This document shows positions 48,400-58,640 of a stretch of 64,000 nt of DNA, piece by piece; position 1 is the stretch's first letter; each line of letters starts with the position of its first letter. The stretch spans positions 310,001 to 374,000 of the forward strand of contig NZ_WHUF01000004.1 of NCBI RefSeq assembly GCF_009380165.1, read 5' to 3'. The translations under genes and the position numbers were made by a program. Origin of the DNA: Rugamonas rivuli (GTDB lineage Bacteria > Pseudomonadota > Gammaproteobacteria > Burkholderiales > Burkholderiaceae_D). Below the pieces are notes generated by a model. The model had not been told where the DNA came from. It did no database searches and was given only the letters and a program-made list of their open reading frames with translations.

Positions 48400-49268
48400 A
48401 GCGACGGCGAATACCACAAATCCTTTTGCTGCAACGGCGTTTCGGCGGGCAGGTCGGGGTTGGGCAGTTCCAGCACCACGCGATGGCTCAGGTCGGCGCG
48501 GCGGATGAAGTCGGTGTTATATGAGCGGAACAGTTTGTCGAACGAACCGTCCTTGCGCGCCTGCCGCAAGCCCGCCTCCAGCGCCGCCGCCAAGGCCGGA
48601 TTGTTCTTGTTGACGAAGAAGTAGACCGCCGCCGGATAGTGCAGCGCCAGCGTCATTTCCACCACCTCCCCTTGCGCCGCATGCTGTTCCACCTCGCCCC
48701 AGATCTGGCGTATCGAACGGGGGAAATAATCGAAGCGCTTCACGGCCAGCATGGCATGCAGGTTTTCAGCGGTGGCGCCGGTCACCACGTCCAGGCCGCT
48801 GGCCTTGAGCACCGTGGTGTCGGCCCAGTCGTAGCCTTGCCCGATCTTGAATTGCCGCAGCTGGTCGAGCGTGCGCACGGCCTCGAATTTGGCACGGTCC
48901 TGTGCATTGATGGCGCCGATGCGCCAGCCGGCCAGGCCCATGTCCAGCGGGATGCGCACCGGCAGCAGTTGCTGTTCGCGCTCGCGGGTCGTCATGGCCC
49001 AGATCACGTCGACATTGCTGCCGTAGGCCAGCTCGTGCACGGCGCGGCCCTTGATCGCCTTCACGTCCCAGGACTGCAATTTGTACTCGACGCGGGACTT
49101 GCTCATCGCCAGTTCCAGCATCTTGACGAAGTAGCCCCGGTCCAGCTCGATCTGCGGCTGGGGATAGGCGACACGCATGGGTTCGGCGCGGGCCGCCCAT
49201 GCGGACAAAGCCAGCACGCAGCCGGCCACCAGGCTCAAAAAATTGCATCCAAGGCTACATTGCATCAT
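48393..49268 (-). CDS. Periplasmic solute-binding-like protein
   Basis: A 291-residue protein with a signal peptide (MMQCSLGCNFLSLVAGCVLALSAWAARA). The body resembles family-3 binding proteins (MRVAYPQPQIELDRGYFVKMLELAM ... FKIGQGYDWADTTVLKASGL, ALEAGLRQARKDGSFDKLF). ATGs at 49268 and 49265 are both possible. No transporter genes are adjacent; ligand unknown. Confidence 0.75.
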   Translation of the reverse strand: MMQCSLGCNFLSLVAGCVLALSAWAARAEPMRVAYPQPQIELDRGYFVKMLELAMSKSRVEYKLQSWDVKAIKGRAVHELAYGSNVDVIWAMTTREREQQLLPVRIPLDMGLAGWRIGAINAQDRAKFEAVRTLDQLRQFKIGQGYDWADTTVLKASGLDVVTGATAENLHAMLAVKRFDYFPRSIRQIWGEVEQHAAQGEVVEMTLALHYPAAVYFFVNKNNPALAAALEAGLRQARKDGSFDKLFRSYNTDFIRRADLSHRVVLELPNPDLPAETPLQQKDLWYSPSLR

Positions 49269-49308
49269 GCACAAAGAATAGCACAGAGTATTGTCATGCA
49301 ACCATCAA

Positions 49309-49962
49309 TTACAGCTTGAGCAGCACGCGGCCGAAAGCCGTATCCGTATGTTGGCCAGGCAGCTGGGGATCGATCGCGAAACGGCAGCTCTGCAGATAGG
49401 CGGCCGCCTGCTCCACCACGTCCGGCGCCTGGCCGTTGGGCTCGGCAACCACGCGGATCGGCGCACCGTCGCTGTTCACCAGGAAGCGCAACAGGATGCC
49501 GTCGCTGCCGCTGGGCCGGCGATCCGCATCCTTGAATGTCTGGAAGCGTTCGGACGGCTGGCAGCTGCCGGCCACCAGCAAGGGACGGATCACCGGGCCG
49601 TCGCTGAACTGCCATACGAACTGCATCGGGAACGACGTGCCATCCTTCGCCTCGTCCAGCTTGGGCTGGAACACGCAGCGGGAAATGCCGCTGATGGCGG
49701 CATCGTCGAGGATCTTCCAGCCGCTGCTCTTGGACACTTCAGGATGCACGACCTTGCCATCCTCGCCGATCTGGAAGCGTATCGTCGTCACGCCTTCGAT
49801 CTCATAGCGCCGCGCCTCGTTCGGCCACTGCGGCTGCGCGCAGGTGGCCGGGCTGACCAGCGCCTTGAACGGCACCTGGCCGCGCTGCTCGGCGTGGCTC
49901 ATCAAATTAAGCAAGCCCAGCACGCCCGCGATGGCGGCAACGGAGAGGAGTTTCTTGTTCAT
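49309..49962 (-). CDS. Periplasmic protein with two TonB-C-like domains
   Basis: A 217-residue protein with a signal/anchor segment (about 4-20). Two related halves resemble the TonB C-terminal fold: about 40-120 (CAQPQWPNEARRYEIEG ... SRCVFQP) and about 133-217 (CQPSERFQTF ... LQSCRFAIDP). Each half has one Cys at the start and one near the end, so an internal disulfide in each is likely. It lacks the Pro-rich spacer of true TonB, and no exbBD genes are near. Confidence 0.7.
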   Translation of the reverse strand: MNKKLLSVAAIAGVLGLLNLMSHAEQRGQVPFKALVSPATCAQPQWPNEARRYEIEGVTTIRFQIGEDGKVVHPEVSKSSGWKILDDAAISGISRCVFQPKLDEAKDGTSFPMQFVWQFSDGPVIRPLLVAGSCQPSERFQTFKDADRRPSGSDGILLRFLVNSDGAPIRVVAEPNGQAPDVVEQAAAYLQSCRFAIDPQLPGQHTDTAFGRVLLKL

Positions 49963-50007
49963 CGGGCGATGATAGCAGACGCCGCCATCATGCCCCCGAG
50001 TACGGAA

Positions 50008-51129
50008 TCACAGCTCGACGGTCTTCAGCTCCTTGTCCGTGTAGCGTTTGCCATGGGCCACGCCGACCGGGAACAGGCGCTCGATGGCGGCGCGCTCCTC
50101 GCCGGACAGTTGCAACGTCGCCGCCGCCATGTTCTCGGCCAGATGGGCGGCGTTGCGCGTGCCGGGTATCGGAATCAGGTGCTGGCCTTTGCCCAACAAC
50201 CACGCCAGCGCCAGCGTCGCGCTGCTGCACTGGCGACGCTGCGCCATCTCGGCGAACTCCGCCACGATGGCCTGGTTGCGCTGGAAGTTCCCGGGCTGGA
50301 AACGCGGCAAGTTCTTGCGGAAATCATCCGCGCCCAGCGCGTTGGCCGGCGCGACCTGACCGCCCAACATGCCGCGGCTGAGCGGCGCATACGGCACGAA
50401 GGCCGCGCCGATTTCCGCGCACAATGGAATCAGCTCACGCTCCGGCTCGCGGCTGAACAGCGAATACTCCGTCTCCACCGCCGCGATCGGATGGACCGCA
50501 TGCGCGCGCCGGATGGTAGCGGGCGCCGCTTCCGACAGGCCGATGGCGCGCACCTTGCCTGCGCGGACCAGATCGGCCATCGCACCGATCATGTCTTCGA
50601 CCGGGTGCTGGGGATCGATGCGGTGCGCATAGTAGACGTCGATGCAGTCGGTGCCGAGACGGCGCAGCGACGCTTCGCACGCCGCCTTGACGTAGGCCGG
50701 CGTGTTGTTCACGTGCCAGCCCTTCTGCTCGCGCACGATGCCGAACTTGGTGGCGACCACGGCGTGCGAACGGCGGCCGCGCAGATACTGCCCGAGCAGC
50801 TGTTCATTCGCACCGCTGCCGTACATGTCGGCACTGTCGAGCAGCATCACGCCACGCTCCAGCGCCGCGTCCAGCGTGCGCTGCACGGCGCGCGCATCGG
50901 GAGCGCCATAGAATTCCGACATCCCCATGCAGCCGAGCCCGACCGCCGGCACCAACGGGCCCGACGCGCCCAAGCGGCGCAGCGGCGACGTGCCGGCCGG
51001 CGTTGCCGGCAAAGCGGCAGCTGCCTGCGCCGGCGACAAAGCCAGGCCCTGGCTCAGCAAACCCAGCGCGCTCAGCTGCAGCAAGCGGCGCCGGCCGGCG
51101 TCCGCGACGTGCTTCATTTCTTCATTCAT
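50008..51129 (-). CDS. Aldo/keto reductase with a Tat-like signal
   Basis: A 373-residue aldo/keto reductase. The N-terminus has GRRRLLQLSALGLLSQGLALSPAQA, a twin-arginine export signal, unusual for an NADPH enzyme. The catalytic Asp/Tyr are in LLDSADMYGSG, the Lys in VVATKFGIV and the His in YYAHRID. The start has an AGGAG site, and the gene lies 14 bp after the FAD monooxygenase gene. It is the last gene of the AfsA-containing run. Exported cofactor-loaded enzyme or a false signal are both possible. Confidence 0.88.
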   Translation of the reverse strand: MNEEMKHVADAGRRRLLQLSALGLLSQGLALSPAQAAAALPATPAGTSPLRRLGASGPLVPAVGLGCMGMSEFYGAPDARAVQRTLDAALERGVMLLDSADMYGSGANEQLLGQYLRGRRSHAVVATKFGIVREQKGWHVNNTPAYVKAACEASLRRLGTDCIDVYYAHRIDPQHPVEDMIGAMADLVRAGKVRAIGLSEAAPATIRRAHAVHPIAAVETEYSLFSREPERELIPLCAEIGAAFVPYAPLSRGMLGGQVAPANALGADDFRKNLPRFQPGNFQRNQAIVAEFAEMAQRRQCSSATLALAWLLGKGQHLIPIPGTRNAAHLAENMAAATLQLSGEERAAIERLFPVGVAHGKRYTDKELKTVEL

Positions 51130-51143
51130 GCTCGCTCCTGTGC

Positions 51144-52634
51144 TCAGTGGTAAAGACGATCCAGATACTGCTCAAGCTCATCCAGGCTGCCGCAAAAACC
51201 TACGTAGCCGTCCGGCCGCACCAGGCAGGCATCGTGCCGGTCCAGGTGCAAGGCCGCGCGCCATGCGTGGTCGTCGTCCGCCAGACCGCCGGTCGCCACC
51301 ACGTGCAGGTAGCGCTCCAGCCTTGCGCGCGCCGCGTCGGCCACGCCGTCGTTGCAGAACAGGACGTTGCGGCCCAGCTTGGGAATATCGTAGGTGCTCT
51401 GCAAGCCGAGCAGGCCGTCGCTGCGCGCACAGTACGGCACGTGGCGGCCCACCAGCGATGAGCTCTCGATGTTGTGGTCCGCCAGCAAGCCGGAGAAATC
51501 ATGCGACAGGCGGCGGCGATAGAAAGCGCGGTTGGACATGGCCGGCGTGTAGCGCCAGCGCATGTGCTCGGCGCCGCCGCGCCGCAAGATCAATTCGGTA
51601 TTGGCGCCGGTCAGGTCGGCCGCCTTGCCGACCGCGACGTAGCGCTCGCGGCGATAGCTCTGCAACAGCTCGGGCTTGGCCGCGCCCTTCAGGTAGAACG
51701 CGATCTTCCAGCCCAGGTTGGCGGCATCCTGGATGCCGGTGTTCATGCCCTGCCCGCCAATCGGACTGAACAGGTGGAAGGCGTCGCCCGCCAGGAACAC
51801 GCGGCCCACATGGTTGCTGGCCGCCAGGCGGTTGAAGAAGCGCGCGCTGGAGCTCCAGATCACCTGCTTGATGCGCAGGGGACGCGGGTAGTATTTGTCC
51901 AGGAAAAATTGCAGCTCTTCCTGATCGGGCGCCGGACGGTTCGCCGGCAGCGGGCCGGGCTTGCTGACCACCAGCCGCGTCAGGCCGTTATCCATCGGCA
52001 GGAAAATCAGGAAGCCTTCGTCGTACACATGGTAGGACGTCATCTCCGACTCGACCGCGCCGTCGAAGTACACATCGCCCATGATGAAATGCACATCGTA
52101 GTCGTAGCCCTCGAACGGCATCTTCAGCAACTGGCGCACGCTGCTCTGCGCGCCGTCGCAGCCGATCACCATTTCGTAATGGCGGTTGACCAGCTGGCCG
52201 CTGGCCGCGTCGCGGATGGCCACCGAGACCCCGTTCGCGTCCTGCTCCAGCTGCGTCAGTTCATGGCCGTAGTCGACCTTGCCGTTGGCGCGCTCCAGCG
52301 CCAGCCGTATCAGCGATTCGGTCTCCGGCTGCGGCACGCTGAGGTAGTAGTCATACAGGCCGCCCAGCTTGCGCTTGTCGATGCGGGCGCAGCGCTTGCC
52401 GTTGAAATGCACGGCGATCTCCTGGATAGGCTTGCCGCGCCCGGCGAATTCCTCCTGCAGACCCAGGCCGTGAAACGCCTTCAGGCTGGCGGCGCTGACG
52501 CTCAGCGCCTTCGAATAGCTGTTGCCGCCATTGTTCTTCTCGATGATATCGGCGGCGATGCCGTACTTGGCCAGCTCGGTACCGACGAACAAGCCGACCG
52601 GTCCCGCTCCCACTATCAATACACGTGCGTTCAT
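51144..52634 (-). CDS. FAD-dependent aromatic-type monooxygenase
   Basis: A 496-residue flavoprotein of the FAD_binding_3 (phenol hydroxylase/TfdB-like) group. Motifs: GAGPVG near the N-terminus for FAD, GCDGAQSSVR (the DG motif), and LAGDAFHLFSPIGGQGMNTGIQDA (the GD motif). A C-terminal thioredoxin-like domain (about 400-496) is typical of this group. The ATG at 52634 is chosen over an extension to 52676. Members hydroxylate aromatic or polyketide rings, and a few do Baeyer-Villiger chemistry. Confidence 0.9.
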   Translation of the reverse strand: MNARVLIVGAGPVGLFVGTELAKYGIAADIIEKNNGGNSYSKALSVSAASLKAFHGLGLQEEFAGRGKPIQEIAVHFNGKRCARIDKRKLGGLYDYYLSVPQPETESLIRLALERANGKVDYGHELTQLEQDANGVSVAIRDAASGQLVNRHYEMVIGCDGAQSSVRQLLKMPFEGYDYDVHFIMGDVYFDGAVESEMTSYHVYDEGFLIFLPMDNGLTRLVVSKPGPLPANRPAPDQEELQFFLDKYYPRPLRIKQVIWSSSARFFNRLAASNHVGRVFLAGDAFHLFSPIGGQGMNTGIQDAANLGWKIAFYLKGAAKPELLQSYRRERYVAVGKAADLTGANTELILRRGGAEHMRWRYTPAMSNRAFYRRRLSHDFSGLLADHNIESSSLVGRHVPYCARSDGLLGLQSTYDIPKLGRNVLFCNDGVADAARARLERYLHVVATGGLADDDHAWRAALHLDRHDACLVRPDGYVGFCGSLDELEQYLDRLYH

Positions 52635-52704
52635 TTCCCACCCTCGGTTGGCCGGCGCGACAGCGCGCCGGCCCATGCTTCAAAAGTCCGGCTGCGGCCG
52701 GCGG

Positions 52705-53769
52705 TTATGGATAGATGTCGTGCGGCAGGCGACGGTCGCCGGCCACATTGCACATATGCCAGTACGGATACGGCTTCTCGCGCGCGCTGACGTTGTCCAG
52801 CGCCTGCACTTCGCCTGCCGACAGTTCCCACTCGATCGCGGCCAGGTTGTCGCTCAGCTGGGATGCGCGGGTGGCGCCGATCACCAGCGAGGTGACGCCA
52901 GGCTTGCGCAGCAGCCAGTTCAGCGCGACCTGCGGCACGGTGACGCCGCGTTCGGCGGCGATGCGGGCCATCACGTCGATGACGTCGAAGGCTTGCTCGC
53001 GGTCCGCCACCGGGGCCGATTCGAACGGCGTGGCGTGCGACAGGCGGCTGCCCGCCGGCAGCGGTTCGTTGCGCTTGTATTTGCCGGTCAGGAAGCCGCC
53101 GGCCAGCGGGCTCCAGATGGTCAGGCCGACGTTCTGGTCCACGCACAGCGGCACGATTTCGTGTTCCAGTTCACGCGCGGCCAGGTTGTAGTAGCCCTGG
53201 TAGCAGACGAAGCGTTCCAGGTTGCGGCGCTCCGATACGCCCAGCGCCTTGGCCAGCTGCCACGCGGCGAAGTTGGACACGCCCAGGTAGCGGATCTTGC
53301 CGCTGCGGACCAGGTCGTCCAGCACGCGCAAGGTTTCCTCGATCGAGGTGCGCGGATCGAAACCGTGCAGGTGGTAGATATCGATGTAGTCCGTTTGCAG
53401 GCGGCGCAGGCTGTCCTCGACGGCGGCGATCAGGTGGTGGCGGGTCGAACCGACCTGGTTCGGATCCTCGCCGGTGCGCCAGCGGCCCTTGGTGCCGATG
53501 ATGGTGGAATCGCGGCGGCCTTTCAGCGCCGCGCCCAGCAGCTCCTCGCCCTGGCCGTTCTTGTAGACGTCGGCCGTGTCGAAGAAGTTGACGCCGTGGT
53601 CCAGCGCCTGGTGCACCATATTGATCGCTTCCGATTCGCCCACCACGCCGAACTCCGACCAGTTGCGGTCCGGTGCGCCCAGAAACGCGCCTTGTTCGCC
53701 AAACGTCATGGCGCCGAAACATACTTCCGAAACCGATAAACCCGTATTGCCCAGATAACGATATTTCAT
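52705..53769 (-). CDS. Aldo/keto reductase
   Basis: A 354-residue NADPH-dependent aldo/keto reductase. Catalytic Asp/Tyr in FFDTADVYKNG, Lys in IIGTKGRW and His in YHLHGFDPR are present, with the NADPH-binding VIGATRASQLSDNLAA. It lies 51 bp after the HAD phosphatase and 70 bp before the monooxygenase. Cytoplasmic; substrate unknown. Confidence 0.92.
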   Translation of the reverse strand: MKYRYLGNTGLSVSEVCFGAMTFGEQGAFLGAPDRNWSEFGVVGESEAINMVHQALDHGVNFFDTADVYKNGQGEELLGAALKGRRDSTIIGTKGRWRTGEDPNQVGSTRHHLIAAVEDSLRRLQTDYIDIYHLHGFDPRTSIEETLRVLDDLVRSGKIRYLGVSNFAAWQLAKALGVSERRNLERFVCYQGYYNLAARELEHEIVPLCVDQNVGLTIWSPLAGGFLTGKYKRNEPLPAGSRLSHATPFESAPVADREQAFDVIDVMARIAAERGVTVPQVALNWLLRKPGVTSLVIGATRASQLSDNLAAIEWELSAGEVQALDNVSAREKPYPYWHMCNVAGDRRLPHDIYP

Positions 53770-53820
53770 GCCTGTCCTTGCTTTAGTTTAAATAATTAAT
53801 AGAGTTTTTTTCGCCAGGCC

Positions 53821-54468
53821 TCAGGCCTGGCACATCACTTCCCATTGCTGCTCCTGGGCCAGCTGCCGCATGGGTTCCTGCGGATACACAGCCACGCCCC
53901 GTCCCACCGCGCGCAACATATCGGCGTCCGAGATGTGGTCGCCATACGCGGTGCAGGTGGCGGCATCGACGCCGCGCTCCTCGCAGTAGTGGCGCACCAG
54001 CCGCCCCTTGCCCGCGCCGATGGCCTGCGCCAGCAGGCGGCCCGTGTAGCGGCCGTCGATCACCTCCGGCTCGGAGCACAGATAGGTGTGCACGCCCAGC
54101 TGGTCCATCACCGGATAGATGATGTCGCGCATCGCGCCCGACACCGCCACCACTTCGTCGCCGGCGGCCTGGTGGGCCTTGAGGCGACGCACCACGTCCA
54201 CCTGGTAAGGCACGGTCATGGCGTCGAAAAATTCCTGCGCATGGCGGCGCACCACGGCCTGGCTGTGGCCGCAGAACAGCGAGTAGTAATAGCGGTTGAT
54301 GTCTTCCCGCGTCGCACCCAGGCTGATCTGCTTGTCGATGGTGGCCATGATGCGGTTGTAGCTGCCGTGCGTCGGGTCTTCCACCCGCGCCAGAAACACG
54401 CGCAGGAAGGAGAACATGCTCTTCATCGCGATCAGCGTTTCATCGACATCGAAAAAGGCGATAGCCAC
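53821..54468 (-). CDS. HAD-IB family phosphatase
   Basis: A 215-residue HAD hydrolase of subfamily IB (SerB-like). Start GTG at 54468. Motif I is FFDVDETL, motif II VAVSGAM, motif III Lys in AGKGRLV and motif IV YGDHISDADML. Such enzymes dephosphorylate small phosphate esters. It follows the AfsA-like gene by 17 bp, so dephosphorylation of its product is the simplest guess. Confidence 0.9.
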   Translation of the reverse strand: MAIAFFDVDETLIAMKSMFSFLRVFLARVEDPTHGSYNRIMATIDKQISLGATREDINRYYYSLFCGHSQAVVRRHAQEFFDAMTVPYQVDVVRRLKAHQAAGDEVVAVSGAMRDIIYPVMDQLGVHTYLCSEPEVIDGRYTGRLLAQAIGAGKGRLVRHYCEERGVDAATCTAYGDHISDADMLRAVGRGVAVYPQEPMRQLAQEQQWEVMCQA

Positions 54469-54485
54469 GATGCTGCCCCCGCCGC

Positions 54486-55256
54486 TCAGGCCGCCAACGC
54501 GGGTTCAGCCGCGTCGACTTGCTGATAACCGGTGCCGTAGGCCGTGTTGGCCAGTTCCGATTCTTTCTCGTCGATGTATTGGCTCGAATAAGCGCAGTAG
54601 TTGCTGCGCACCACGGCCACCAGCAGGTCGTTCTGGTAGAACGAAATCTCGCAATCGACTTTCAGGTAGCGGCCGGTCTTGCGGGATTCCGACAGCGCGC
54701 GGAACACCACCGTCACCGGCAGCGGGAAGGCGAACTGCTTGAATTCGGTGTTCAGCGAATTCAGCACGAAGTAGCAGCGGTTGCGGTCTGCATCGTCGAG
54801 CAGGTGGTACTCGGAAGTCGAGATCAGCATCTGGCGGCCCGCTTCGGTCAGCACGATGCCCTGGATGTGCTGGCCGGTCGAGTGATCGTTGAGCAGCTCG
54901 CCCGAATCGCAGATCGACAGGTTGGCGACGTAGCTGCCGTCGGCCTGCGCCACCGGCTTGGTGATCAGCACGTTCTCGCGCTTGTGCTTGTGCACGCTGC
55001 GCTGGTGCAATGGATCGCACTGGTCCAGGATCTGCATCATGTTCTGCACCTGAACGCCGCCCTTGCGCTGGCGTTCCATCAAATTGGCCAGACCCAGGAA
55101 ACGGTCGTGCTCCACACCCTGGCCAATGACGATCTGATCGTGCTCCTGCACGGTGCCCTGCCAGATTGCCTTTTCCAGTTCACTGATGGTGAAAACGTTC
55201 TTCTTGTCGCTCGCAAATTTCTTGAAACGATCTCCTACGACTACCAAATAAGCCAT
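54486..55256 (-). CDS. AfsA-type hotdog protein (butyrolactone synthase-like)
   Basis: A 256-residue protein with two AfsA-type hotdog repeats. Repeat 1 has VHKHKRENVLITKP and the helix NDHSTGQHIQGIVLTEAGRQM; repeat 2 covers about 145-235 (FKQFAFPLPVTVVFRALSESRKTGRYLKVDCEISFYQ). In Streptomyces, AfsA joins a beta-ketoacyl chain to dihydroxyacetone phosphate, the first step to gamma-butyrolactone signals. Start ATG at 55256 with AAAGGG site. Identity of the acyl donor and acceptor here is inference. Confidence 0.8.
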   Translation of the reverse strand: MAYLVVVGDRFKKFASDKKNVFTISELEKAIWQGTVQEHDQIVIGQGVEHDRFLGLANLMERQRKGGVQVQNMMQILDQCDPLHQRSVHKHKRENVLITKPVAQADGSYVANLSICDSGELLNDHSTGQHIQGIVLTEAGRQMLISTSEYHLLDDADRNRCYFVLNSLNTEFKQFAFPLPVTVVFRALSESRKTGRYLKVDCEISFYQNDLLVAVVRSNYCAYSSQYIDEKESELANTAYGTGYQQVDAAEPALAA

Positions 55257-55312
55257 CAAACTACCCTTTCAATTAACATCAACAAAAAAACCAGAACCAT
55301 TACCGCTAACTA

Positions 55313-56497
55313 TTAACCGTTGGCCGCCACCGCGTTGCTGCGGCCGTAGAGGAACACCACCGCCAGGCCGGCCAGCGTGATCAGGGCGCCAAACGCGGGC
55401 ACCATGGAGATGCCGATGCCGGACGCGATCACCACTCCGCCGACCCAGGCCCCGCCGGCATTGCCCAGGTTGAAGGCGGCGATATTGCAGGCCGCCGCCA
55501 GCGTCGGTGCGCCGGTGCCGCGTTCCAGCACCTGGGTTTGCAGCGGCGAGATCGTGGCGAACATCGCCGCGCCGAACAGGAAGATCAGGGCCGCCACCAC
55601 ATACGGGTTGTGGGCAAACGGCACCAACAGCAGCAGCACGGTAGCCAGCGCACCCAGCGTCCAGCGCAAGGCCAGCGCGGTGTTGCGGTCGGCCAGCTTG
55701 CCGCCGATCGGATTGCCCACCACCATGCCCAGGCCGAACAACACCAGCATCGGCGACACATACTGTTCCGACAGGCCAGTCACCTGGGTCAGGAACGGCG
55801 CGATATAGGTGAAGGCCGCGAACGTGCCGCCGAAGCCCAGTACGGTGACGGCGAAGGCTTGCAGCATGTCCGGCTGGCGCAGCACGCGCAGCTCGGCACG
55901 CAGATTCGGTGCGGCCGTCGGACGGGCCAGCTTGGGCACGAACAGTGCAGTCGCCAGCGTGGCCAGCAAGCCGACCAGCGTCACCGCGCAGAAGCTCGAA
56001 CGCCAGCCGTAGGCTTGTCCGATCACCGTACCCAGCGGCACGCCGATCACATTGGCCAGCGTGGCGCCCAGGAACATCGTCGACAGCGCGCTGGACTTCT
56101 TGCCCGCCGGCGCCAGGTCGGCAGCCACCACGGAACCGATGCCGAAGTACGAGGCATGGACAAACGAAGTCAGCAAGCGGGCCAGCAGGATTTGCCAGAA
56201 CGAGCCGGCCAGTGCGCAAGCCGCATTACCCAGCGTGAACAGGGCCATCAGGCCGATCAGCGCGGGACGGCGCGGCAGGCGGCTGAGGAAAGGCGTCAGC
56301 AGCGGTGCACCGAGCACCACGCCCAGGGCGTAGACGGTGATGATGTAGCCGGCGCCGCTGATGCTGGTGTTGAAATCGCGCGCCATTTCCATCAGCAGGC
56401 CCATGACGATAAATTCCGTCGTTCCGATTCCGAACGCGCCCACTGCGAGCGCATAGATGGCGATCGGCATCTTTTGATTCACATTACTTCCAGACAC
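55313..56497 (-). CDS. MFS transporter, DHA1/AraJ-like
   Basis: A 394-residue exporter with about 12 membrane segments. Start is GTG at 56497 with an AAGGAAT site. Features: GAFGIGTTEFIVMGLLMEMARDFNTSI, the loop PFLSRLPRRPALIG, and GNPIGGKLADR. Members of this group export sugars, drugs and metabolites. In this run it may export the product of the AfsA pathway or provide self-protection. Confidence 0.92.
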   Translation of the reverse strand: MSGSNVNQKMPIAIYALAVGAFGIGTTEFIVMGLLMEMARDFNTSISGAGYIITVYALGVVLGAPLLTPFLSRLPRRPALIGLMALFTLGNAACALAGSFWQILLARLLTSFVHASYFGIGSVVAADLAPAGKKSSALSTMFLGATLANVIGVPLGTVIGQAYGWRSSFCAVTLVGLLATLATALFVPKLARPTAAPNLRAELRVLRQPDMLQAFAVTVLGFGGTFAAFTYIAPFLTQVTGLSEQYVSPMLVLFGLGMVVGNPIGGKLADRNTALALRWTLGALATVLLLLVPFAHNPYVVAALIFLFGAAMFATISPLQTQVLERGTGAPTLAAACNIAAFNLGNAGGAWVGGVVIASGIGISMVPAFGALITLAGLAVVFLYGRSNAVAANG

Positions 56498-56557
56498 ATT
56501 GATTCCTTGGTTAGTCGGCGACCGCGGGCGCGGTCGCGGGAGAGGAGGATGCCGGGT

Positions 56558-57556
<999 letters not shown>

Positions 57557-57586
57557 TTTTTCCTCCATCTGCAAATAGTAGAAAAA

Positions 57587-57607
57587 ATGATACATTTGCT
57601 TTATCAT
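57587..57607. promoter_or_regulatory. Putative LysR operator
   Basis: ATGATA (57587-57592) and TATCAT (57602-57607) are perfect arms 9 bp apart and contain a T-N11-A core (57591, 57603), the usual shape of a LysR-type box. It is 31 bp before the reductase start and 113 bp before the divergent LysR start. Confidence 0.6.
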
Positions 57608-57719
57608 CTATACAATTAGCGGCAAATCACTTGAACCAGTGAAAGAAATTCATCAATGCTGCCGCAAGCAAATGAAATCTACGGTATGGCCGCCGTCTTA
57701 ATATTTTCGAATCAACGCT

Positions 57720-58640
57720 ATGCGCCATGACCTCAACGACCTGGAAGTTTTTATCGCCGTCGCGCGCCACCGCAGCTTCCGCAAAGCCGCCGAAGAACGA
57801 AACGTCACCGCCTCATCGCTAAGCCACACCATGCGCGCGCTGGAGGCCAGGCTGGGCATACGCCTGCTGAACCGCACCACGCGCAGCGTCGTACCCACCG
57901 AAGCGGGCAAGCACTTGTTCGCGCGGGTAAGCCGCGTGATCCAGGACCTGGAACAGGCGCTCGACGAAATCAACGGATTCAGGGATACGATCCAGGGCAC
58001 GCTGCGGCTGAACGTGCCACGTCCGGCGGCCAGGCTGCTGCTGGCGCCGATGCTGAGCGGCTTCCTGAAGGTGCACCCGGGCGTGAAGATCGAAGTCATC
58101 ACCGACGACCAACTGGTCGACATCGTGGCCCAGGGCTACGATGCCGGCGTGCGCTTCGGCGAGAGCCTGGCGCTGGACATGATCGCCGTGCCGATCGGCG
58201 CGGCGCAGCGCTTCGCGGTGGTGGCGGCGCCGGAATTTTTGGAAGTGCATGGACGCCCGGCCAGCCCGCTCGACTTGCGCGGCATGCCCTGCATCGGCCG
58301 CCGCTTCCCGAGCGGCGTGATCTACTCGTGGGAGTTCGAACGCGACGGCAAGAACCTGACCGTCAGCGTCGACGGCCCGCTGGTGCTGGATGATGATGAG
58401 ATCATGCTGGATGCGGCAAGGGATGGCGTCGGCATGGCCTTCGTGCATGAGTCCTATGCGGACGAGGATATTCGTCAAGGAAAACTGGTGCGCCTGTTCG
58501 AGGACTGGTGCCCGGCCATGCCGGGGTTCTACTTGTACTACCCAAGCCGCAAGCACATGTCGGCCGCGCTGCGCAGCTTTGTCGATTGGTGCATCAAGTA
58601 CCGGCAGGATGAGGAAGCTGCCGGGTCGGCTGCGGCCTAG
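57720..58640 (+). CDS. LysR family transcriptional regulator
   Basis: A 306-residue LysR protein. The HTH is at about 5-65 (DLEVFIAVARHRSFRKAAEERNVTASSLSHTMRALEARLGIRLLNRTTRSV), and the effector domain follows (VRFGESLALDMIAVPI, DGMA-like stretch DGVGMAFVHESYA). It is divergent from the reductase/MFS/AfsA run, the standard layout for a regulator of its neighbour. Its stop overlaps the convergent gene by four bases. Confidence 0.93.
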   Translation: MRHDLNDLEVFIAVARHRSFRKAAEERNVTASSLSHTMRALEARLGIRLLNRTTRSVVPTEAGKHLFARVSRVIQDLEQALDEINGFRDTIQGTLRLNVPRPAARLLLAPMLSGFLKVHPGVKIEVITDDQLVDIVAQGYDAGVRFGESLALDMIAVPIGAAQRFAVVAAPEFLEVHGRPASPLDLRGMPCIGRRFPSGVIYSWEFERDGKNLTVSVDGPLVLDDDEIMLDAARDGVGMAFVHESYADEDIRQGKLVRLFEDWCPAMPGFYLYYPSRKHMSAALRSFVDWCIKYRQDEEAAGSAAA

